The position numbers were made by a program, and so were the translations under genes. A model generated the notes under the pieces. The model had not been told where the DNA came from. It searched no databases and saw only the letters and a list, made by a program, of their open reading frames with translations. Source: Saprospiraceae bacterium (lineage in GTDB: Bacteria; Bacteroidota; Bacteroidia; Chitinophagales; Saprospiraceae). From it: a stretch of 64,000 nt of DNA. Numbering within the stretch: the first letter of the stretch is position 1; each line of letters starts with the position of its first letter. Positions 10,534 to 18,252 of this stretch are shown here, one piece after another. Where the stretch lies: NCBI GenBank assembly GCA_016787525.1, contig JAEUUP010000102.1, forward strand, positions 1 through 64,000, in the 5' to 3' direction.

Positions 10534-10620
10534 AGCAGGTAAAAGCCATTCAACATCGGTTTTATAATTCTAAAAGCCTTTGTACTAAAAAGCCTTTGTC
10601 TTTGTACTTAAAACTCAGTC

Positions 10621-11394
10621 ATGGAAATCATCATCATTGGTATTGTAGCTGCTCTTGCTTCGCTGCTGACTTTTTTTTCAGGTTTTGGTTTAGGTACGAT
10701 TCTTACGCCGACTCTGATTCTGTTCTTTCCCGTGGACATAGCCATTGCTTTATCGGGCATCGTTCATTTGCTCAACAATCTTTTCAAAATGGTTTTAGTT
10801 GGCAAACATGTAGATTGGCGTGTCGCTTTCAGATTCGGTTTACCTGCCGTTGTCGGCGCATTTTTGGGCGCAGCGTTCTTATTGTATTTACCCAACGCGT
10901 CAATTGTTTATACTTATCACTTGGGTCAAAAACAATGCGACATCACCTATTTAAAAATGCTGATGGCTTGCTTGATGGTCTTTTTTGCTTTGTTTGAACT
11001 CGTCCCCGCTTTAAAGAAATGGCAGTTTGATGACAATAAACTCTTAATCGGTGGTTTTGCAAGCGGTTTTTTCGGTGGTTTATCGGGCAATCAAGGGGCA
11101 TTGCGGAGCGCATTTTTATTAAAAACGGGCTTGAAAAAAGAGGCTTTTATCGCAACAGGTGTCGTATTGGCGTGTTTTATTGATATAACTCGATTGAGCG
11201 TGTATTTCAGTCGCATGAAGCAGATTCATTTTCAAGAAAATGGCTTGTTGCTCACTGTGGCGGTTCTTTCGGCTTTTGTTGGCGCATATTTTGGCAATAA
11301 AGCCTTGAAAAAAGTAACTTTGCGCTTCGTTCAAAACGCTGTAATCATCATGATTTTTGTTTTAGCAATGCTACTTGGTTTAGGCGTGATTTAA
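10621..11394 (+). CDS. TauE/SafE-family (DUF81) membrane permease
   Basis: A 257-residue inner-membrane protein with about eight hydrophobic segments arranged as two similar halves. Each half carries the Gly-rich helix typical of the family (SGFGLGTILTPTLILF near 21-36 and GGFASGFFGGLSGNQGALRS near 142-161). The family exports or imports sulfite, sulfoacetate or related organosulfur anions; the substrate here is unknown. Length is normal. The start ATG at 10621 gives MEIIIIGIVAALASLLTFFS. It is co-directional with the GMC oxidoreductase upstream and with dapF 23 bp downstream, so the three may share a transcript, though no functional link is obvious. No dispersed 10-mer inside. Confidence 0.88.
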   Translation: MEIIIIGIVAALASLLTFFSGFGLGTILTPTLILFFPVDIAIALSGIVHLLNNLFKMVLVGKHVDWRVAFRFGLPAVVGAFLGAAFLLYLPNASIVYTYHLGQKQCDITYLKMLMACLMVFFALFELVPALKKWQFDDNKLLIGGFASGFFGGLSGNQGALRSAFLLKTGLKKEAFIATGVVLACFIDITRLSVYFSRMKQIHFQENGLLLTVAVLSAFVGAYFGNKALKKVTLRFVQNAVIIMIFVLAMLLGLGVI

Positions 11395-11417
11395 TTTAAT
11401 TCGTAATCTTCATTCAA

Positions 11418-12281
11418 ATGACCATTCCATTCTATAAATATCAAGGCACAGGCAATGATTTTGTCATGATTGACCAACGTGACACCCAATATTTGAAAAA
11501 AACAGACACAGACATCATTCGTCAGCTCTGCGACCGCCGTTTTGGCATCGGAGGCGATGGATTGATGTTTTTGCAGCGCAAAGAGGGCTATGACTTTGAG
11601 ATGGTGTATTTCAATGCCGACGGTACTGAGGGGTCTATGTGTGGCAATGGTGGGCGTTGCCTCACTGCTTTTGCTCATTTTCTCGGTGTCTTTACAGAAA
11701 AATGCACATTTTTGGCGATTGACGGCGACCATGAAGCCGTTGTGCGTGGCTCTGTCAACAATCCGCAGTTGGGTACGTCGCTTTGGGTCGAATTAAAAAT
11801 GATTGATGTACCTCAAAAAGGCATCGAACAAGGCAACGACTACTTTTTAATGAACACAGGTTCGCCGCATTATGTGGTTTTTGTCGAAGACTTAACGGAC
11901 ATCAACGTTTATGACAACGGTCGCGCGATTCGCTATTCCGAACGCTTTGCAAAAGAAGGTGTCAATGTCAATTTCGTAGAAAAAACACAGTTTACGACCT
12001 TGAAAGGCAGCGAAGAACAGGGTATCGAAGTCGCTACCTACGAACGTGGTGTGGAAGATGAGACTTTCTCGTGTGGTACGGGCGTGACTGCGGCGGCGAT
12101 TTCTTATTTTTTAAACAATGGTGCAAAAACAGAAGTGCCTATCAAAACTAAAGGCGGTCAGTTAGAGGTCAAATTCACCAAAAATACTGTCCAAAGGACT
12201 CCTATGGAGAGTGGGGTGTTTGAAAACGTCTGGTTGTGTGGGCCTGCGACACGAGTTTTTGGCGGGAGCATCGAGATTTAG
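11418..12281 (+). CDS. dapF: Diaminopimelate epimerase
   Basis: A 287-residue cytosolic enzyme interconverting LL- and meso-diaminopimelate in the lysine and peptidoglycan pathway. Both catalytic Cys blocks are present: NADGTEGSMCGNGGRC (Cys about 75) and ETFSCGTGVTAAA (Cys about 219). The N-terminal YQGTGNDFVMID motif and C-terminal WLCGPATRVF are also typical. It is slightly longer than usual, partly because of an insert near residue 258: KNTVQRTPMESGVFENVW, where relatives typically read like KNTEGVFENVW. The insert coincides with the palindromic element at 12183-12219. A normal dispersed 10-mer (11624) encodes TEG within the first catalytic block, at a position where the family normally has Ser-Glu-Ala or similar, so it sits in strongly constrained sequence. 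Confidence 0.96.
   Translation: MTIPFYKYQGTGNDFVMIDQRDTQYLKKTDTDIIRQLCDRRFGIGGDGLMFLQRKEGYDFEMVYFNADGTEGSMCGNGGRCLTAFAHFLGVFTEKCTFLAIDGDHEAVVRGSVNNPQLGTSLWVELKMIDVPQKGIEQGNDYFLMNTGSPHYVVFVEDLTDINVYDNGRAIRYSERFAKEGVNVNFVEKTQFTTLKGSEEQGIEVATYERGVEDETFSCGTGVTAAAISYFLNNGAKTEVPIKTKGGQLEVKFTKNTVQRTPMESGVFENVWLCGPATRVFGGSIEI
12183..12219 (-). repeat. Long form of the dispersed motif (insert inside dapF)
   Basis: Reads AATACTG, then a 20 nt insert TCCAAAGGACTCCTATGGAG, then AGTGGGGTG. Removing the insert restores an almost normal AATACTGAG..GGGGT motif. The insert is palindromic: TCCAAAGGA and TCCTATGGA are near reverse complements separated by C, and each half is itself TCCnnnGGA. In the dapF frame it adds about 7 codons and does not break translation. 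Confidence 0.85.
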
Positions 12282-12362
12282 CTTTTTAAGGCATACAGAA
12301 TTGATAAGAAGCAGGCTGCAAGACAATTTTATCCTCACAAAAGACGTATATTCGAAGCAATT

Positions 12363-12908
12363 ATGAAACTTACATCTTTACCCGAAGAGTCGCACCATAC
12401 AACCGCATACAAATGTCCGTGTTGTGGTCAAACCTACGATGAGTTACCTCTTTGTTTTGGTTCTGATAAACCAGATTACTACTACGCAATTCCTACCGAT
12501 GAAAGAGAAAAGAGGATTGAGCTAAAGGAAAGCCTGTGTGTCGTTGATGAAGAGCATTTTTTTCATAGATGCAGATTGATTATTCCAATCATTGACTATC
12601 CAGAGGACTTAATTTTTAATGTTTGGGCTTCTATTAGTGAAGACAACTTTTGGATTAGAATGGATTTGTGGGGAAACCCCAATCGTACACAACAAAATCC
12701 TTATTTTGGTTGGTTGCAGACCCTTGTGCCGACTTATGGAGAGACATTAAATATAAAAACACTTGCTTTTGAACAGGAAGTAGGACATATTCCACACATA
12801 AAAGTGGTGGAGGAGAATCATGCTTTGACGATAGACCAAGAGAAGGGCATTACTTATGAAAAAGCACTTGATATAGTTGACAAAATATTAAGCGAAGCCC
12901 ACAGTTGA
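12363..12908 (+). CDS. DUF2199-family protein
   Basis: A 181-residue cytosolic protein matching the DUF2199 pattern. It has an N-terminal CxxC pair (KCPCCGQTYDELP, about 18-30), a middle LCVVDEEHFFHRCRLIIPI block and a PYFGWLQTLVPTYGETL block (about 119-135). The Cys pair suggests a metal or structural site. The molecular function of the family is not known to me. It lies 81 bp after dapF and converges with the Rpn-type gene, their stops 11 bp apart. Start by the only suitable ATG, which immediately follows an AT-rich leader. No dispersed 10-mer inside. Confidence 0.85.
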   Translation: MKLTSLPEESHHTTAYKCPCCGQTYDELPLCFGSDKPDYYYAIPTDEREKRIELKESLCVVDEEHFFHRCRLIIPIIDYPEDLIFNVWASISEDNFWIRMDLWGNPNRTQQNPYFGWLQTLVPTYGETLNIKTLAFEQEVGHIPHIKVVEENHALTIDQEKGITYEKALDIVDKILSEAHS

Positions 12909-12919
12909 GAACAAAACCG

Positions 12920-13918
12920 CTATTCCTTCTCTGAATTTGCCTCGCTTTGTTTCTGAAAATCAGTAATAATCTGATTCACACGCTCAATCGGCAAGTCCAG
13001 AAGGTTGGATATCATATTAGATTCGATGCCTTTTTGCCAAAGTTTCAAGACACTATTTATTATACCTCTTTCAATCCCTTTCTCAACGCCGCGTTCCTCG
13101 GCTACTTCAAACATTGTTTTCCGTGTGTTGACCATATTGTTATCTAAGTTTTGTTCTACAATATCATTAAAAACATCTGGTTCTAATTCTGACCGTCTTT
13201 CCATGTATTCTAAGAGCATTTTGAAGAACTCTTGAAAAACATAGTCTATTGGTAATCTTTCTACAAATTTAAGGGCTTTTCTCATATCTTTTTGGAAAAA
13301 GTTTTTCCTGTGCGCATTCTTTAAAGTCAGAAAAGCGGCTCTCAGTACGCCCAAATCCACCATTTCGGCTATTTCTTCTTCCGTAGTGGCTTGAATATCA
13401 ATGATGATGTATTTCGGATGCGGTATAAATGCCAATATTTCGGCTGGTAAAAAGGGTTCAAACTCTTCATAAAGCAGTTTTTTTGACCATTTTGTTGCGC
13501 CATGGTATATCAAAATGGGAATAACGATGCTTGGCGAGCGTTTGTTCTTCTTATCTGAGCTGATGATGGCATAGCGATAACGTTCTTGCTGGCTTTCGAT
13601 GGGTTCGTAAGGCTTGTGGCTTTTGTGTTCCCACAGAAAACAAAACCGAAAAACGGGTAAATCGGGTCGGTTGCGAATGTTTTCGGGTAGTTCTTCGATT
13701 TTCAACGCACATTCGTGGATACTGTCAGAGTATTGGGTCAATAGTTTATTGTCAATATGCGTTTCTGAGAGCAATTTGAGCGTCGAAAAGTCCACGTACC
13801 GCTGCATACTGAGGGGTAGGTAGCGATGAAGAAGCAATAAGGTCAATTCATCAAGGCTCAAAATGCCTTTTATGAAAATATCGTGGTCTCTATTCGGTTG
13901 TTTTCTCGGTTTGGACAT
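12920..13918 (-). CDS. Rpn-family recombination-promoting nuclease / putative transposase (PD-(D/E)XK)
   Basis: A 332-residue protein of the Rpn (transposase_31) family. It has the N-terminal RDHDIFIKGILS signature (about 10-21) and the core PVFRFCFLWEHKSHK (about 88-102), where the Glu-x-Lys arrangement provides the PD-(D/E)XK-type active site, followed by SIVIPILIYHGATKWSK. The C-terminal third (EVAEERGVEKGIERGIINSVLKLW) is the helical tail typical of these proteins, ending in a small HTH-like segment (LLDLPIERVNQII). Family members cut DNA and promote RecA-independent recombination; several copies per genome are common in Bacteroidota. There are no terminal repeats around it, so it is not itself a recognisable insertion sequence. 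Copy 13807 of the 10-mer encodes LPLSMQ. Confidence 0.88.
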   Translation of the reverse strand: MSKPRKQPNRDHDIFIKGILSLDELTLLLLHRYLPLSMQRYVDFSTLKLLSETHIDNKLLTQYSDSIHECALKIEELPENIRNRPDLPVFRFCFLWEHKSHKPYEPIESQQERYRYAIISSDKKNKRSPSIVIPILIYHGATKWSKKLLYEEFEPFLPAEILAFIPHPKYIIIDIQATTEEEIAEMVDLGVLRAAFLTLKNAHRKNFFQKDMRKALKFVERLPIDYVFQEFFKMLLEYMERRSELEPDVFNDIVEQNLDNNMVNTRKTMFEVAEERGVEKGIERGIINSVLKLWQKGIESNMISNLLDLPIERVNQIITDFQKQSEANSEKE

Positions 13919-14084
13919 AGTTGTTTACCTTGAGTTTCGTTTGAAAAGCGAAAGTAAACAAGGTATGCGTCTTTTCTCAAGTTTTTTGTTGAAAAGTGTC
14001 TTTTTATTTTATCGGCTGACGGTAAGATTGTAAGTTTATGTCGCTATTTTCTTCAAGTTTACAGGACATCAATACTGCATCGCA

Positions 14085-14978
14085 ATGAAAAACAACTTAT
14101 TCCCACTCGTTCTATTCATTTCCCTTTGTGCTTTGCCTATTTGCGCTCAAAAATTAACAGTTGAGACGCTCAAAACCCACATCCAAGACCGTCTTGCGAC
14201 CGTTGAGGGGGCTTTTGCTGTGGCTTTTAAGGATTTAAAGACGGGGCAAACCTTTTTTTTGAACGAAAAAGAGAGTTTTCATGCGGCGAGTACGATGAAA
14301 ACGCCTGTTATGATTGAAGTTTTTAAACAAGCCAAAGCGGGCGTTTTCAAATTGACGGACTCGATACCCTTGAAAAACGAGTTTAAGAGCATTGTTGATG
14401 GTAGTTTGTTCAGTTTGAATATTGCGGACGACAGTGCGGACAGTATTTACAACCAAATTGGCAAAAAAATGACCGTTTATGATTTGACTTACCAAATGAT
14501 TATCCGCAGCAGCAACTTGGCTACCAATATTTTGATTGATTTGGTGGGCGCGAAGAACGCGAATGCGACTATGCGCCTTTTTGGGGCCAACGACATTCAG
14601 GTACTGAGGGGGGTAGAGGACACAAAAGCCTTTAACTTGGGTCTCAATAACACCGTAACGGCTTATGACTTGATGTTGATTTATGAAAAAATAGCCCAAC
14701 ACAAAGCCATCAGCCGCAAAGCCTCGAAAGAAATGATAAAAATACTGCTTGATCAAAATTTTAACTCCGTCATTCCCGCCAAATTACCTAAAACGGTCAA
14801 AGTGGCGCACAAAACGGGCAGTATCACGGGCGTTCAGAACGATTCGGGCATTGTTTATTTGCCCGATGGACGCAAATATGTGGTCGTTTTGTTGTCCAAG
14901 AAGCTGACTGATGCGAAACTTGGTGTCGCAGCCTTGTCTGATGTCTCGGAATTGTTGTATCAATACGCCACTCAGTAA
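14085..14978 (+). CDS. Class A beta-lactamase-like serine hydrolase, exported
   Basis: A 297-residue protein with signal peptide MKNNLFPLVLFISLCALPICAQ and the landmarks of class A beta-lactamases: STMK (Ser69 and Lys72 of the precursor), RSSN (Ser142 to Asn144, equivalent to SDN), a Glu at 178 exactly 34 residues after that Asn, as in the omega loop, and HKTGS (Lys243). It probably acts in the periplasm on beta-lactams or related amides. The SDN aspartate is Ser here, and the omega loop lacks the textbook RxExxLN form, so hydrolysis spectrum and even lactamase activity are uncertain; a non-lactamase amidase is possible. Copy 14602 of the 10-mer encodes LRG directly before the candidate catalytic Glu (LRGVED). 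Downstream gene is convergent and abuts it. Confidence 0.87.
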   Translation: MKNNLFPLVLFISLCALPICAQKLTVETLKTHIQDRLATVEGAFAVAFKDLKTGQTFFLNEKESFHAASTMKTPVMIEVFKQAKAGVFKLTDSIPLKNEFKSIVDGSLFSLNIADDSADSIYNQIGKKMTVYDLTYQMIIRSSNLATNILIDLVGAKNANATMRLFGANDIQVLRGVEDTKAFNLGLNNTVTAYDLMLIYEKIAQHKAISRKASKEMIKILLDQNFNSVIPAKLPKTVKVAHKTGSITGVQNDSGIVYLPDGRKYVVVLLSKKLTDAKLGVAALSDVSELLYQYATQ

Positions 14979-15500
14979 TCAACAGCCCTCAAACAGTCGC
15001 AAAACCCTCTTGGCTTGCCAATCTTGTACCCGTGCTGGTTTGAGAATTAAGTCATCACCATTCTTGCAGAACTTAAAAATCTCGGACAATTGGACCCGAT
15101 ACAGTTGTTTGTTGAAAAAAGGCATCTTTTTGTCCATCACAAACTCTCCATTGCGGCGAATGAAGACATAGAACGGGATGGCTTGTGCATCTTTTGCCGA
15201 AAGATTGCCTTTTACGATTTTTAACTCGCCTTTGCTGTACAGACCAAAGTTCTTATAATTCAATACTGCGCCATCCAAGAGGAGGGGATTGGTGACAAAA
15301 TGCGTGGCTTTGGTGACATAATTGGGTTCAAATTCATTGTCTCTTTGGACTTCGAGGTTTTGTTTCTGTTCTTTGAAGAAACTCAGCAAAGTAAACTTGC
15401 TGTTGTAAGCCATATAGAACTCCAAATTCTGTCCTATTGCGCTATTGAAGCATAGAGTTAGACCTACTACGATGAGAACGAAGGATTTTTTAGTTGTCAT
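14979..15500 (-). CDS. Small secreted protein of unknown function
   Basis: A 173-residue protein with signal peptide (MTTKKSFVLIVVGLTLCFNS, cut near AIGQ). The mature part is rich in Lys, Phe and Asn with alternating beta-like segments (FLSFFKEQKQNLEVQRD region, YNKFGLYSKGELKIV-like, FYVFIRRNGEFVMDKK) and no recognised domain. Two Cys are present, one of them the last residue. It is divergent from the membrane-anchored winged-helix regulator 149 bp away, which makes regulation by that neighbour possible but unproven. It ends one base after the stop of the beta-lactamase-like gene. Confidence 0.75.
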   Translation of the reverse strand: MTTKKSFVLIVVGLTLCFNSAIGQNLEFYMAYNSKFTLLSFFKEQKQNLEVQRDNEFEPNYVTKATHFVTNPLLLDGAVLNYKNFGLYSKGELKIVKGNLSAKDAQAIPFYVFIRRNGEFVMDKKMPFFNKQLYRVQLSEIFKFCKNGDDLILKPARVQDWQAKRVLRLFEGC

Positions 15501-15619
15501 TACGGATATGTTTTAAAAAATGATGAATAATTAATTTTCGCAAACAAAACTACGGACAGACCCCTCAGTATTGCACCCAAAAAGTGTAAAAGAGTGTAAA
15601 TCAAATGTAAAATACACCT

Positions 15620-15627
15620 TAGCTTTG
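15620..15627 (+). promoter_or_regulatory. Candidate -7 element TAGCTTTG
   Basis: A full match to the Bacteroidota TAnnTTTG element, 22 bp before the regulator start at 15650. No good -33 TTTG at 19 bp; a dispersed 10-mer copy (15561) lies upstream in the divergent region. Confidence 0.5.
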
Positions 15628-15649
15628 TCAAAACATCTAACTTTGACAC

Positions 15650-16609
15650 ATGAGTCAGAAAATAAACCGTTTCATTATTGTCCCGATTGTTTTTGTTTGT
15701 TTGGGTTGTGGCACTTTGTACGCCATTATGCAGCAGCAAGGTGCTAAAAATGAGCAGCACAATCTCTCGCAACGCATCAATTTGGCTTTGCGTCGCACAG
15801 CGCATCTCTTGTTGCAGCAAGCAGGCGATTCGACTTCGACGATTGCGCCAATCCAACAGACCGATGAGAACGCTTATCGCGTCAATCTTCATCATGCGTT
15901 CAACTACGACAGCTTACCTGCCTTTTTGCAAAGCAGTTTAGATGTGTTTGAGGTGAAAAACAGTTACGATGTGGCTGTTGTTGGCTGCGAAACGGGCTTA
16001 TTGGTCTTGGGTTATTCCCAACATGACGTGTCGAATAAAGAAAATCTGCCTTGCACAGGGCGCGAACAAAAGCAGGAGTGTCTGAATTTTTCAGTCGTCT
16101 TCAAAGACCCCTCTCTAATGGAGTCCTTTCGGACAGTATCAGCGGCTCGTTTTGTGTCTCAAAATGTTTTTGGCTTTGTTCTACTCCTCGTGGCAACCGC
16201 TTTGGGTTTTTATTTTGGTAAAAACCATCTGAAAAAGACGCAAATACCCGAAAAATCCACCAATTTTGAGCCAATACAGCCAGAACCAGAGCTGCCTCAG
16301 CCGCACGTCAAAGCCATTGGCGCATCTCTATTCGATGCCAAAAAGCAAACGTGGACGACCCACGGCATCGAACAGCCTTTGACTTTCCAAGAAACCCAAT
16401 TACTGCACCTATTTTGCGAACATCCCAACGAATTGCTCGACCGAGACACGATTTTAAAGTCTGTTTGGGGCGACGATGGCGTTTTGATTACCCGCAGCGT
16501 GGATGTTTTTGTGTCGCGTTTGCGCAAAATCATCAAATCCGATACTTCCTTAAAGATTGCAAACGTGCATGGGCGCGGCTATCGGCTCGATGTCTTGAAT
16601 CAAATCTAA
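15650..16609 (+). CDS. Membrane-anchored OmpR/PhoB-type winged-helix regulator (ToxR-like topology)
   Basis: A 319-residue protein with an N-terminal membrane segment (about 7-26, RFIIVPIVFVCLGCGTLYAI), a roughly 145-residue probably periplasmic region, a second membrane segment (about 173-190, FGFVLLLVATALGFYFG), a Pro/Glu linker and a C-terminal winged helix (about 225-317). The wing part shows FQETQLLHLFCEHPNELL, DRDTILKSVWG, TRSVDVFVSRLRKII and HGRGYRLDVL, the classic OmpR/PhoB effector domain. There is no receiver domain, so it probably senses the envelope directly and binds DNA from the membrane. Three Cys in the periplasmic part could form a disulfide. The long-form repeat at 16106 adds about seven residues (LMESFRT) between DPS and VSA just before the second membrane helix. 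Confidence 0.85.
   Translation: MSQKINRFIIVPIVFVCLGCGTLYAIMQQQGAKNEQHNLSQRINLALRRTAHLLLQQAGDSTSTIAPIQQTDENAYRVNLHHAFNYDSLPAFLQSSLDVFEVKNSYDVAVVGCETGLLVLGYSQHDVSNKENLPCTGREQKQECLNFSVVFKDPSLMESFRTVSAARFVSQNVFGFVLLLVATALGFYFGKNHLKKTQIPEKSTNFEPIQPEPELPQPHVKAIGASLFDAKKQTWTTHGIEQPLTFQETQLLHLFCEHPNELLDRDTILKSVWGDDGVLITRSVDVFVSRLRKIIKSDTSLKIANVHGRGYRLDVLNQI
16106..16140 (+). repeat. Long form of the dispersed motif (insert inside regulator gene)
   Basis: Reads GACCCCTCT, then CTAATGGAGTCCTTTCGGA, then CAGTATC. On the other strand this is ATACTG, a palindromic insert TCCGAAAGGACTCCATTAG, and AGAGGGGTC. Without the insert the site would be a normal GACCCCTCAGTATC motif encoding DPSVS. With it, about 7 codons are added in frame. 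Confidence 0.85.
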
Positions 16610-16687
16610 ATCTAGGTCAAAGAGGAGTCGTATCGGATGTTACAACAAAAGAAATCGTTGTGAAAACAAGATTTTGGCTTTGAATTG

Positions 16688-16846
16688 TGTTGATTCTACG
16701 AATCAATAGGACTGTTTTGGACTGTTCTGTTATAAATATGTTGTCGCTGACGCGACAAAAGCTTGTTCGCACCTAATGTCGCGTCAGCGACAACATATTT
16801 ATAACAGGATAAGCTAAGGATGTCCCTTTGATTCGTAGAATCAACA
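16688..16846. mobile_element. MITE-like nested inverted repeat
   Basis: Outer 19 bp perfect terminal inverted repeats TGTTGATTCTACGAATCAA (16688-16706) and their complement (16828-16846) enclose a second, 30 bp pair starting TGTTATAAATATGTTGTCGC (16728-16757 and 16778-16807). About 159 bp in total, no coding capacity. The outer repeat is itself palindromic (GATTCTACGAATC-like). No clear target duplication seen. Confidence 0.55.
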
Positions 16847-17117
16847 TCTTATAAACGCATAAGAATGGCTTAAATAGGCATTTGTGGGCTGAAATAGTTT
16901 GTTGCAATAAGTGATGAGCCGAAGAATGAACGAACTTTCGGGAGAAATGCTCGAGTTGAGTCGAAGGAACGAGGAACTTTCGGGAGAAACGCTCGAGTTG
17001 GGTCGAAGGAACGAGGAATTTTCGGAAGAAACCGTCGAGTTGACGAGGCATATTTTCTGTGAAAAGAAGATTTATGTTAGGAAAAAGAGGATTTTGAGTC
17101 AATATTTAGCGGATTTC
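16847..17117. repeat. Intergenic stretch with 42 bp tandem repeat (about 2.8 units at 16928-17045)
   Basis: Units read GAACGAGGAACTTTCGGGAG followed by AAACGCTCGAGTTGGGTCGAAG, with progressive divergence. As 42 is a multiple of three, both strands stay open (RRNEELSGETLEL on +), which gives spurious small frames. I see no gene here. Confidence 0.7.
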
Positions 17118-17149
17118 TTGTTTTAAATTTGATATTTGTCCTATATTTG
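17118..17149 (+). promoter_or_regulatory. Bacteroidota-type promoter for barrel gene
   Basis: TTGT at 17118, 20 bp, then TATATTTG at 17142-17149, a full match to TAnnTTTG. The start codon at 17198 follows about 43 nt after the expected transcript start. Confidence 0.55.
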
Positions 17150-17197
17150 ATAATGAGTCTCAATTTTCAGCCCATTTCACCTTAAAAATCGCCAACT

Positions 17198-18247
17198 ATG
17201 ACAATACCCAATATCAAAAATGCCTTAGTCGTTTCGTTTTTTCTATCGTTTCCCCACATAATGTTTTCCCAATTGCAAAAAGGAACACAAAACTTCGATG
17301 GCGAACTTTCCTACGACAAATACAATATTACGGCTTTCAACATACACTCATCGCATGTAGCATTTACGCCTACTTACGGCGTTTTTTTATCCGATAAATT
17401 CTTATTATCGGGTAGATTTTCAGCTTATTTCAATAAATACAATCGAAGAAACAACGATCGCAACATAGGTTTGAACCTTTGGGCACGTTACTACATCAAT
17501 CCGAAGAAAAAATGGCGTTTTTTTGGACAAGTCGGGCTGGGTTTCAATCAATATGTCGAAATGAAAAAACACCCATCTTTTCAAAATGACATCGTATCAG
17601 GTCTGAATTACCATATTTATATCGGTGCGAATCGTTTCCTCAACGATGAAATTGCTGTCGAAGCTCGTTTGGGCTTTGGAAACACCTTAGATTTCAATTA
17701 TAATCAAATAACAGACGTACCAACCGTCAAAGGTAGTTCTGGCATTTATATAGGTTTGAATAATTTTGTAACAAACCCAAAGGATAACGACTATACAGGC
17801 TTGACAGCGAAGAATAGAAAAGTAATCGGAGGCTCTTTGGCGTTCAATGTGAGCTTTCCATATTCGTTTGATGCGTTTCTCATACTCGATGCCGACTATG
17901 GTGTCTTCGTCGCAGAACATTTATTGTTGGGAGGACACTTAAATGTCACTAAAACATCCGAAATAGAGCAAACAGAAGTCGCTACTTACTTTCAATATTT
18001 CGTACCCGTTTCCAAATGCTTCCTATTTCAGATGAAAGCGCAAGCAGGATTGATTTATTCTTCACCACAAGAACCTGACCGCAGGGTCTTTTATGGCAAA
18101 GTCGGCTTAGGCGGTCTCTATTTCATCAGTAAAAAGGTGGCTATCAATGCAGATGCGCTAAGTTTCAGCCAAAACAACTATCGTTTGCAGAATTATAAAT
18201 TAGGACATCTGAGTTCAAACCTCCGTTTGCTCTATTTTTTAAAATAA
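17198..18247 (+). CDS. Outer-membrane beta-barrel protein with two similar halves
   Basis: A 349-residue protein with signal peptide (MTIPNIKNALVVSFFLSFPH, cut near MFSQ) and alternating hydrophobic/aromatic strands ending in Leu-Lys. The two halves look duplicated: TPTYGVFLSDKFLLSGRFSA near 52-71 and DADYGVFVAEHLLLGGHLNV near 231-250, each followed by a string of barrel strands (KWRFFGQVGLGFNQY and FLFQMKAQAGLIYSS). This suggests a fusion or tandem duplication of an 8-strand OmpA/OmpW-size barrel, or a single 16-strand barrel. Function unknown; surface location inferred. A TonB-C-like gene follows after 66 bp, with a long-form repeat in between. Confidence 0.75.
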   Translation: MTIPNIKNALVVSFFLSFPHIMFSQLQKGTQNFDGELSYDKYNITAFNIHSSHVAFTPTYGVFLSDKFLLSGRFSAYFNKYNRRNNDRNIGLNLWARYYINPKKKWRFFGQVGLGFNQYVEMKKHPSFQNDIVSGLNYHIYIGANRFLNDEIAVEARLGFGNTLDFNYNQITDVPTVKGSSGIYIGLNNFVTNPKDNDYTGLTAKNRKVIGGSLAFNVSFPYSFDAFLILDADYGVFVAEHLLLGGHLNVTKTSEIEQTEVATYFQYFVPVSKCFLFQMKAQAGLIYSSPQEPDRRVFYGKVGLGGLYFISKKVAINADALSFSQNNYRLQNYKLGHLSSNLRLLYFLK

Positions 18248-18252
18248 AAAGA

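Noticed and set aside
12920-13918. Insertion sequence around the Rpn-type gene
   Set aside because: No terminal inverted repeats or target duplications visible; Rpn genes are usually stand-alone.
16773-17126. Two overlapping small frames with heptad-like repeats
   Set aside because: They come from a 42 bp tandem repeat and a MITE-like inverted repeat; both strands are open in the same stretch.
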